64,000 nt of DNA, from contig JANQOK010000008.1 in assembly GCA_028289645.1 (NCBI GenBank), positions 248,001-312,000 on the forward strand, in the 5' to 3' direction. Shown in pieces: positions 53,402 through 60,828 of the stretch. The DNA comes from Anderseniella sp. (GTDB lineage: Bacteria > Pseudomonadota > Alphaproteobacteria > Rhizobiales > Aestuariivirgaceae). A program made the translations under genes and the position numbers. The notes beneath the pieces were generated by a model. That model was not told the origin of the DNA and searched no databases. It worked only from the letters and a program-made list of their open reading frames with translations. Position 1 is the stretch's first letter. Every line of letters starts with the position of its first letter.

Positions 53402-54358
53402 ATGACAGACACAACAGCTGAACAAACCAACACACCGGATGCCACAAGCGGATTTGGCCGCTTCCTCAAATCATTCGGCCTGCTGCGCGAAAGCTGGGTC
53501 GGCATGGTCGGCCTGTTCCTCGTCACCTTCTGGGTGGCGGTGGCTATTTTTGTCGACCTGCTGCCATTGCAGGATCCGCTGGCCCAGACGCGCGGAGCCA
53601 TCAACCTGCCCATGCTCACCGAGGACAAGAAGGGCATCATGCACTGGATGGGCACGGACGACCGCGGCCGCGATCTGCTGGCGCGTTTGCTGCACGGCTC
53701 CCGTGTGGTTCTGTTCTGGTCTACGCTGGCAACGATCGTGGCCTATTCGGTCGGCATGATCATGGGCGTGACAGCCGGATATCGCGGCGGCTGGTGGGAT
53801 GAAATCATATCGTTCATCGGCAACGTGCTGCTGTCGTTCCCGCAGATCGTGCTGCTGCTGGTGATCCTGACCGCTTTCGGACCCAATTCGAATATCGGCA
53901 TCTGGATGGGCGACACACTCGGACTCGACAAGACGATCGTGTCCGGCGCGCTGATTATCGTCGCGATCACGTTTTCAACTGCACCACAGGTGGCGCGTAT
54001 CGTGCGCGGAATCGTGCTGGACCTGAAGACCCGTGACTATATTGCCGCGGCTGAGGTGCGCGGCGAAGGTCCCTTGTGGATCATGCTTGTGGAGCTGCTG
54101 CCGAACGCCCGCGGGCCGCTGATCGTGGATGCCTGCCTGCGCCTTGGATACGTGATTATCACCATCGCTTTGCTTGGCTTCCTGTCACTCGGACTGCCGC
54201 CCCCGGATCCGGACTGGGGCAAGATGATCTCCGACGGGCGCCAGTGGGGCTATAACGGCCTGAACATGATGCTGTGGCCTGCCCTGGCGATCTCTTCGCT
54301 GGTACTGGGTTTGAACTTGCTGGCCGATGGCCTGCGTGAAATTTCGCTGAGGGATTGA
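53402..54358 (+). CDS. Peptide/opine ABC transporter permease, DppC-like
   Basis: A 318-residue permease with the DppC architecture: an N-terminal helix after a charged leader, then LPMLTEDKKGIMHWMGTDDRGRDLLARLLHGSRV, a stretch very typical of DppC/OppC (LGTDxxGRDxxSRLLxGAR). The EAA loop is YIAAAEVRGEGPLWIMLVELLPNARGPLIVD. It should pair with the DppB-like subunit. The fused ATPase gene follows with 4 bp between the genes. Confidence 0.92.
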   Translation: MTDTTAEQTNTPDATSGFGRFLKSFGLLRESWVGMVGLFLVTFWVAVAIFVDLLPLQDPLAQTRGAINLPMLTEDKKGIMHWMGTDDRGRDLLARLLHGSRVVLFWSTLATIVAYSVGMIMGVTAGYRGGWWDEIISFIGNVLLSFPQIVLLLVILTAFGPNSNIGIWMGDTLGLDKTIVSGALIIVAITFSTAPQVARIVRGIVLDLKTRDYIAAAEVRGEGPLWIMLVELLPNARGPLIVDACLRLGYVIITIALLGFLSLGLPPPDPDWGKMISDGRQWGYNGLNMMLWPALAISSLVLGLNLLADGLREISLRD

Positions 54359-54362
54359 TCCT

Positions 54363-56879
54363 ATGGCCGCACCGGACACGAACACGCCTGTTCTGGAATG
54401 TAACAACGTCTCGATCTCGTATTACACGAGAGCCGGTGAAATCCCCGCGGTGGTGGACTTCAACCTGAAGGTCATGCCCGGCGAGGCGGTCGGCATTGTC
54501 GGTGAAAGCGGCTGTGGCAAGTCCACGGTCGCGCTCGCCATCATGCAGTACATGGGCAAGAACGGCGACATCGTCGGCGGCGAGATCAAGTTCATGGGGC
54601 GCGACATGCGCACCATGTCGGAAGAGGAGTTGCGCGACATTCGCGGCTCACGGATTTCGATGGTCTACCAGGAACCGATGGCGTCTCTGAACCCGTCCAT
54701 GCTGATTCGCGAACAGCTCAACGAAGTGCTGATCTTCCACGAAGGCGTCAGTGACGAAGAGGCGTCGAAACGCTCCATCGAAATGCTCGACGCGGTGCGG
54801 CTGCCAGACCCAGAGCGGGTGATGAATTCGTTCCCGCACCAGATATCAGGCGGCCAGCAGCAGCGTGTTGTCATCGCGATGGCGCTGCTGTCGAAGCCGC
54901 AATTGCTGCTGCTTGACGAACCGACCACAGCGCTGGACGTGACTGTTGAGGCAGGCGTTGTCGAGCTGATCAAGGACATCTCGAAGCGCTTTGGCACCTC
55001 AATGATCTATATTTCGCACAATCTGGGCCTGATCCTGGAGACCTGCGACAAGATTGCCGTGATGTACTCCGGCGAAGCGGTTGAATTCGGCACCGTCAAC
55101 CAGGTGTTCGATGAAATGCGCCACCCCTATACCCGCGGCCTGTTCAATTCCATTCCGCTGCCCGGTGCCGACCGGTATTCAAGGCCCCTGGTGCCGATCC
55201 GTGGACAATTGCCGCTGCCGCATGAACGCCCGACCGGCTGCAATTTCGGCCCGCGCTGCGATCACTTCGAGGACGGCGTGTGCAATGTAAAATCGCTGTC
55301 GATGCAGGACGTGGCCGCTCATCGCGGTCACCAGGTTCGCTGCGAACGATACCTCAACATCGACTGGGAAGCCGCCAAGCCAAAGGTGCAGACCGGCGAT
55401 GGCATCAATTACGGCAAGACGATTCTGCAGGTAAAGAACATGCAGAAGTACTACGAGGTTCACGACCGCTCACTGAAGGCGCTGATCTCCGGCAAGGCAT
55501 CGAAGTTCGTCAAGGCGAACGAGAAACTGGACTTCGATGCCCGGGAAGCGGAGACCGTGGCCATCGTCGGCGAATCAGGCTGCGGCAAATCCACCTTCGC
55601 CAAGGTGATGCTTGGCCTCGAAACCGCAACCGGCGGCGAGGTCATACTCAACGGCCAGGAAATCGGGCAGATATCGGTGCACAAGCGTACGCCGCAGATG
55701 GTCGGTTCGATGCAGATGATTTTCCAGAACCCGTTTGAGACCCTGAACCCGTCGCATACTGTCGGCAGCCAGATCAGCCGGGTGCTGCGCATGTTCGGCG
55801 TGGCCAAAAATAAAGAGGAAGCGCTGGAGAAAACCTACAAACTGCTCGATCTCGTGAAGCTGCCGCGCGACTTTGCCCAGCGCCGACCGCGCCAGTTGTC
55901 AGGCGGCCAGAAGCAGCGCGTCGGCATAGCCCGCGCATTCGCCGGTGAAGCCCAGGTCGTGGTGGCGGACGAACCGGTGTCGGCACTTGATGTGTCGGTG
56001 CAGGCGGCGGTGACCGGCCTGCTCACCGACATTCAGCGCGAACGGCGCACAACCATGCTGTTCATCTCGCATGACCTGTCGGTGGTGCGCTACCTCGCAG
56101 ACCGCGTCGTCGTCATGTACCTGGGCCAGATCATGGAACAGGGCAACACCGACGACATCTACTCACCGCCCTATCATCCATACACCGAGGCCCTGCTCTC
56201 GGCGGTGCCGATTGCCGATACGTCGATCACCAAGAAACACATCGTGCTCGAGGGTGAACTGCCGTCGCCGATGAACCCGCCGTCGGGCTGTCCGTTCCAG
56301 ACCCGGTGTCCGCGCAAGATCGGATCGATCTGCGAAACCGACCTGCCGGACGTCAAGGATCTCGGCAACGGCCACAAGATCATGTGTCACCTGAGCGAAG
56401 AGGAACTCAGGGCGATGGAGCCGGTCATTGCTATGCCATCGGACACAAAGAAGAAGTCCGCGGCAAGCAAAAGTCCCGGACGCGCCAAGGCGGCGCAGGC
56501 AGCCGCTTCTATCGCGGCCATTCCAGGCACGGCTGCAAAGCCTGCCGCACAGAGCAAGCCGGCCAAGAAGGCTGCATCCAAGAAACCGGCGGCAAAGAAA
56601 TCTGCCGCCAGGAAGCCCGCAGCAAAGAAACCCGCCGCCCGGAAAGCCGGCCCCGAAAGGCTGAAAAAAGCCCGTGGCAAGGCCGACGATCTTAAACTGA
56701 TATCAGGCGTGGGGCCAAAGCTGGAACAGACCCTCAACAAGCTCGGTTTCTGGCATTTCGACCAGATCGCCAGCTGGAAGAAGGCCGATATTGCCATTGT
56801 CGATGACGAACTGTCGTTCAAGGGCCGCATTGAGCGCGATGACTGGGTCAAGCAGGCCAAGGCGCTGGCGCGCAAGTAG
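54363..56879 (+). CDS. Fused DppD-DppF ABC ATPase with Lys/Ala-rich tail and helix-hairpin-helix domain
   Basis: An 838-residue protein holding both ATPases of a peptide importer. NBD1 has Walker A GESGCGKST (47-55) and signature ISGGQQQRV with LLLLDEPTTALD. NBD2 has GESGCGKST (403-411), LSGGQKQRV and VVVADEPVSALD. Each ends in the oligopeptide-transporter motif (GCNFGPRCDH; GCPFQTRCPRK). Residues 693-774 are a histone-H1-like tail (repeats of AAKKP and AARK). Residues 775-838 form a helix-hairpin-helix-type domain (LISGVGPKLEQTLNKLG, then FKGRIERDDWVKQAKAL). The latter is best known as an add-on to alphaproteobacterial NuoE. Its presence on a transporter ATPase is odd. Confidence 0.93.
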   Translation: MAAPDTNTPVLECNNVSISYYTRAGEIPAVVDFNLKVMPGEAVGIVGESGCGKSTVALAIMQYMGKNGDIVGGEIKFMGRDMRTMSEEELRDIRGSRISMVYQEPMASLNPSMLIREQLNEVLIFHEGVSDEEASKRSIEMLDAVRLPDPERVMNSFPHQISGGQQQRVVIAMALLSKPQLLLLDEPTTALDVTVEAGVVELIKDISKRFGTSMIYISHNLGLILETCDKIAVMYSGEAVEFGTVNQVFDEMRHPYTRGLFNSIPLPGADRYSRPLVPIRGQLPLPHERPTGCNFGPRCDHFEDGVCNVKSLSMQDVAAHRGHQVRCERYLNIDWEAAKPKVQTGDGINYGKTILQVKNMQKYYEVHDRSLKALISGKASKFVKANEKLDFDAREAETVAIVGESGCGKSTFAKVMLGLETATGGEVILNGQEIGQISVHKRTPQMVGSMQMIFQNPFETLNPSHTVGSQISRVLRMFGVAKNKEEALEKTYKLLDLVKLPRDFAQRRPRQLSGGQKQRVGIARAFAGEAQVVVADEPVSALDVSVQAAVTGLLTDIQRERRTTMLFISHDLSVVRYLADRVVVMYLGQIMEQGNTDDIYSPPYHPYTEALLSAVPIADTSITKKHIVLEGELPSPMNPPSGCPFQTRCPRKIGSICETDLPDVKDLGNGHKIMCHLSEEELRAMEPVIAMPSDTKKKSAASKSPGRAKAAQAAASIAAIPGTAAKPAAQSKPAKKAASKKPAAKKSAARKPAAKKPAARKAGPERLKKARGKADDLKLISGVGPKLEQTLNKLGFWHFDQIASWKKADIAIVDDELSFKGRIERDDWVKQAKALARK

Positions 56880-56931
56880 GCGGGGTACAATCTGGAGTGC
56901 CGGGCGGAATGTCGGTTCTTATACAGCCGTC

Positions 56932-57009
56932 ATTCCAGCGAAGGCTGGAATCCAATACATCGGTTGTGCCGGGCTTCAAGGCGACAATGGACCCCAGCCT
57001 TCGCTGGGG
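56932..57009. repeat. Paired palindromic intergenic repeat
   Basis: Two hairpin-forming units lie here: CCAGCGAAGGCTGG (within 56932-56951) and its reverse complement CCAGCCTTCGCTGG (within 56992-57009). They are separated by about 40 bp. The sequence type is a common REP-like mosaic element of alphaproteobacteria. Copies elsewhere in the genome are expected. It may end transcription from the ABC operon. Confidence 0.7.
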
Positions 57010-57115
57010 TGACGAAGTTGGCGAACTCTTTTGAGGCTCTCCCCCCACTATTGGAGAAATCCAAGATTTCTGACCACATACCAATTAGTATCGCGCGCAA
57101 TTTCATGGCGCCTTG

Positions 57116-57538
57116 CTACTGTTTCTTGTTCAGGTGATAGGTAAGAGCAAGTGCAATGCAATGACGCAGCGCCTGTTCCGGTAGCGGCCCGTCCACGCTG
57201 AGCAGTATGGCGCGCCGTCCATCGTACTCAAACACACCCGGATAAAGTTGCCGAAAATCATCCGCCAGAGTTGAGTTGCAGGTGAAGTAGACACCGACCT
57301 GCCCCGCATTGCTGCGGACAGAATCAATCCGCAGCGTGGTCCCGATCCGGGGCCTGACCGGCAGATAACTGGGTTGCCCCCATTTCAGGGTTTCGCGCAC
57401 CTCGCCGATCTCGGGATGACGGCCGGCTTCGTCCAGAATCATCTCGCGCAACTGAAACAAGCAGTCGCGCACTGGTTTGTCATAGCCCTCAAACACCTGT
57501 CGGACACTGCTGTCATCGAATTTGTGAATAGCCTTCAA
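57116..57538 (-). CDS. DUF1801 domain protein
   Basis: A 140-residue soluble protein of the DUF1801 (YdhG-like) family. Typical features are VREVFEGYD-like VRQVFEGYDKPVRDCLFQLREMI near the N-terminus, followed by TLKWGQPSYLP and the middle YFTCNSTLADDFRQLYPGVFEYDGRRAILL. The function of the family is not established. It is upstream of nothing obvious; the DUF1194 gene lies 16 bp away on the same strand and is transcribed first. Confidence 0.83.
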   Translation of the reverse strand: MKAIHKFDDSSVRQVFEGYDKPVRDCLFQLREMILDEAGRHPEIGEVRETLKWGQPSYLPVRPRIGTTLRIDSVRSNAGQVGVYFTCNSTLADDFRQLYPGVFEYDGRRAILLSVDGPLPEQALRHCIALALTYHLNKKQ

Positions 57539-57554
57539 CGCAACCAGTTTCCCC

Positions 57555-58334
57555 TCACCTCAACCCGACAATCGGGTCCGGATCAATCTCACGCAGCAGC
57601 TTGCGCCGCATGGCACGGGCGAAATCATTGTAATCGGCCGCGACCTCGACAAAATTGCCGTCGCCAACCGCCAGTCGCGACCGGTAGTAGTCATCCAATT
57701 CCTTGTCCTCATTGAGGATTGCCAACCCGTTCAGGGTCACATTGCGGGCGATCGCCATGGAACGGGCTTCACTGAGGATGGTGGAATACTGGCGTGGCGG
57801 GGTTTCGCGGCCATCGCCCGAGACATCGACAATGCGCCGGTCGGACAGGATTGTGTTCTCGTCAATCGACCTGATGGCATGGGCAACACCGTCGCCGATA
57901 CCGGTGCCGCCGACCTGATTGCGCGGCATGGCGGCGATAATGCCGGCAACGCGGTCCACTTCTGCCTCATCGGCCAGGATAAACCAGCCGGTTTCGTCCT
58001 TTGGCCGCCTGGCTTCCGCCCATATCAACACGTTTAGCGCGATACGCCTGTGAGGACCTGAAGTGATTGCGCGCAGCACGGCAGGATCCCGCAACGCAGA
58101 GGCAATTCCCGACAGCTGCAACCTGTATTCAGCGTTGTCGACACTGCCCGATGCATCGACCGCAAGCACCAATTCAAGATCAACCTGTTCGCCCGCAGAC
58201 GCGGGCTGAGTTGCAACGCCGATCAGCGTCAGCAGAACTGCTGTCAATGCGCCAAAAAACTGTCTCACAGGGCCATGTTGTGAAACCCGCTGTCGCTTGC
58301 AGGCATGACTTGGCTTGCTGCTAGGTGATTGCAT
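57555..58334 (-). CDS. DUF1194 protein, von Willebrand A-like, exported
   Basis: An exported protein of up to 259 residues. A hydrophobic signal segment (FFGALTAVLLTLIGVATQPASA) is followed by VDLELVLAVDASGSVDNAEYRLQLSG, which carries the MIDAS motif DxSxS of von Willebrand A domains. GTGIGDGVAHAIRSI and RIVDVSGDGRE supply further metal-site residues. The start is uncertain: ATGs at 58364 and 58334, or a GTG at 58268 that would give a standard signal peptide. The last leaves room for a promoter beside the divergent oxidoreductase gene. Its biological role is unknown. Confidence 0.83.
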   Translation of the reverse strand: MQSPSSKPSHACKRQRVSQHGPVRQFFGALTAVLLTLIGVATQPASAGEQVDLELVLAVDASGSVDNAEYRLQLSGIASALRDPAVLRAITSGPHRRIALNVLIWAEARRPKDETGWFILADEAEVDRVAGIIAAMPRNQVGGTGIGDGVAHAIRSIDENTILSDRRIVDVSGDGRETPPRQYSTILSEARSMAIARNVTLNGLAILNEDKELDDYYRSRLAVGDGNFVEVAADYNDFARAMRRKLLREIDPDPIVGLR

Positions 58335-58369
58335 CGTTGCGTGGAAAAGTTTCATCAAGGGCATGGGTC

Positions 58370-60802
58370 ATGAAATCGCATTATCGCGCAATTGTCATCG
58401 GCGGCGGCGTTGTCGGCTGTTCAATTCTGTATCATCTGACAAAAAAAGGCTGGTCCGACATATTGCTGATCGAACGCGATGAGCTAACTTCCGGATCAAC
58501 CTGGCATGCAGCCGGCGGGTTTCATACGCTCAATGGCGATCCCAACGTGGCCAAGCTGCAGGAGTACACCATCAATCTCTACAAGGAGATTGAAGAGGTT
58601 TCCGAGCAATCGACCGGATGCCATGTCACCGGCGGCGTGATGCTTGTCTCCAACCAGGATCGTTTCGACTGGCTCAAGATGGCCCATGCCCGCAACAAAT
58701 ACCTGGGCGTGGACACGCGCATGATCTCGGTTGAGGAAGCGGCTGAGCATTTCCCGCTGATGGACAAGGATCAGTTTGTCGGCGCCATGTGGCACCCGCT
58801 TGAAGGACATCTTGACCCGTCCGGCACCACACATGCCTACGCCAAGGCGGCACGGGTCAACGGAGCGGAAATCGTACGCCAGAACCGGGTGCTGGAAACC
58901 AACCAGTTGCCTGACGGCACCTGGTCCGTGGTCACCGAACAAGGCACGGTCACCTGCGAGCACCTGGTCAATGCCGGCGGCCTGTGGGGCCGCGAAGTGG
59001 GCCGCATGGCTGGCCTTGAACTGCCCGTCTTGTGCATGGCGCACCAGTATCTCATCACCGAAGAAATGGAGGAGGTGGTCGCCTACAACAAGGCCAACGA
59101 CGGCAGGGAGATCGTCCACTGCATTGATTTCGACGGAGAGATCTACATGCGCCAGGAAGGCAAGGGCATGTTGATGGGCACCTATGAGCCTAACGGCATT
59201 CCATGGTCACCGACCGAAGCGCCGTGGGATTTCTCAACCGAACTGCTGCCACCCGACCTGGACCAGATCGCCGATAACCTGGAGCGCGGCTTCCAGCACC
59301 ACCCGGCTTTCCAGACGGCGGGCATCAAGAACATCATCAACGGACCGTTTGCCTTTGGCCCTGACGGCAATCCGCTGATCGGGCCAATCCGGGGCCTGCA
59401 GAACTACTGGGTGGCGTGCGGTGTGATGGCCGGCTTCAGCCAGGGCGGCGGTGTCGGACTGGCACTGAGCAATTGGATCGTCGATTCCGACCCCGGATTT
59501 GATGTGTGGGCGATGGATATCGCGCGTTACGGCTCCTACGCCAATATGGCATACACCAACGAGAAGGTGCGGGAGAACTATGGCCGGCGGTTCCGCATCA
59601 TGTTCCCCAACGAAGAGCTGGAGGCAGCGCGTCCATTGCGGACCACGCCGCTGTATGACCGGTTAAAGGCCATGGGCGCCTTCTTCGGTGCGTCCTACGG
59701 CATAGAGAGTGCCCTGTGGTTTGCGCCCGAAGGCCAGAAGGCCGAGGAAGCGGTAACCTTCCGGCGCTCGGAAGCCTTTGATATCGTTGGTGATGAGTGC
59801 CGGGCGGTGCGCAATTCAGTCGGTGTGCTGGAAATCTCCGGTTATGCCAAGTACGAAATAACCGGCTCCGGCGCGGAAGGCTGGTTGTCGCACATGCTGG
59901 CCAACAAGGTGCCGGCCAAGGGCCGCATGACCCTGGCTCCCATGCTGAAGGAAGACGGCAAGCTGATCGGGGACTTCTCCCTGGCCAAGGCTGACGACGA
60001 GCGCTTCTACATATTCGGATCAGGCGCGGCGGAAAACTACCACATGCGCTGGTTCGAACAGCACCTGCCGAATGACGGTTCGGTGAAGGTGCGTGCGTTC
60101 GGACTGGAAATGTGCGGGCTGTCCATTGCCGGGCCGAACGCCCAGAAACTGCTGGCAAAGCTCACCGATGCGGACGTGTCGACCAGCGCCCTGCCCTTCA
60201 TGTCGTTCCGCGAAATGGATCTGGGCCTGGTGCCCGCAAAACTGGCCCGGGTCAGCTTCACCGGCGACCTTGGCTACGAAATCTGGGTCGCAGCGGAGTA
60301 CCTCACCACGCTGCACACCATGATCATGGAGGCCGGTGAAGAGTTCAACATCAAACCGGTCGGCGGCCGCGCATTGCTGTCGTTGCGCCTGGAGAAAAAC
60401 TGGGGAACCTGGGCGCGCGAGTACCGTCCGATCTACGGACCGTTCGAAGCCGGTCTCGGCCGTTTCGTCGCCTTGTCGAAGAACGACTTCATCGGCCGCG
60501 ATGCTGCAGCGAAGGAAAAGGAAACCGGCGGCGAGCGTGCCATGACCGTGTTTACCGTTCATGACAACGACGTGGACGTCATTGGAGACGAGCCGATCTA
60601 TCACAAGGACAAGTGCGTCGGCTGGATTACGTCGGGCGGTTATGCCCATGCGGCGGGCCAGTCTGTGGCCATCGGATTCGTGCCGACGGATGTGGCAAAT
60701 GAAACGGATGGATTTGAGATTGAAATTCTCGGCCAAAACTACAAGGCTAGCCCGCAAAGAGAACCATTGTTCGATGCCGATGCCTCGCACATGAGGTCTT
60801 AG
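58370..60802 (+). CDS. Dimethylglycine/sarcosine dehydrogenase-like flavoprotein (first copy)
   Basis: An 810-residue two-part enzyme. The N-terminal FAD oxidase domain begins HYRAIVIGGGVVGCSILYHLTKKG. It carries the His46 in SGSTWHAAGG, the site of covalent flavin attachment in DMGDH. The C-terminal part (about residue 420 on) is a GcvT-like folate-binding domain ending HAAGQSVAIGFVPTD. Such enzymes demethylate N-methylated glycines and pass the carbon to THF. The start is the ATG at 58370. A paralogue of near-equal length follows 26 bp downstream. Confidence 0.9.
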   Translation: MKSHYRAIVIGGGVVGCSILYHLTKKGWSDILLIERDELTSGSTWHAAGGFHTLNGDPNVAKLQEYTINLYKEIEEVSEQSTGCHVTGGVMLVSNQDRFDWLKMAHARNKYLGVDTRMISVEEAAEHFPLMDKDQFVGAMWHPLEGHLDPSGTTHAYAKAARVNGAEIVRQNRVLETNQLPDGTWSVVTEQGTVTCEHLVNAGGLWGREVGRMAGLELPVLCMAHQYLITEEMEEVVAYNKANDGREIVHCIDFDGEIYMRQEGKGMLMGTYEPNGIPWSPTEAPWDFSTELLPPDLDQIADNLERGFQHHPAFQTAGIKNIINGPFAFGPDGNPLIGPIRGLQNYWVACGVMAGFSQGGGVGLALSNWIVDSDPGFDVWAMDIARYGSYANMAYTNEKVRENYGRRFRIMFPNEELEAARPLRTTPLYDRLKAMGAFFGASYGIESALWFAPEGQKAEEAVTFRRSEAFDIVGDECRAVRNSVGVLEISGYAKYEITGSGAEGWLSHMLANKVPAKGRMTLAPMLKEDGKLIGDFSLAKADDERFYIFGSGAAENYHMRWFEQHLPNDGSVKVRAFGLEMCGLSIAGPNAQKLLAKLTDADVSTSALPFMSFREMDLGLVPAKLARVSFTGDLGYEIWVAAEYLTTLHTMIMEAGEEFNIKPVGGRALLSLRLEKNWGTWAREYRPIYGPFEAGLGRFVALSKNDFIGRDAAAKEKETGGERAMTVFTVHDNDVDVIGDEPIYHKDKCVGWITSGGYAHAAGQSVAIGFVPTDVANETDGFEIEILGQNYKASPQREPLFDADASHMRS

Positions 60803-60828
60803 ACCTTCGCATCTATTGGGAGCCGCCA

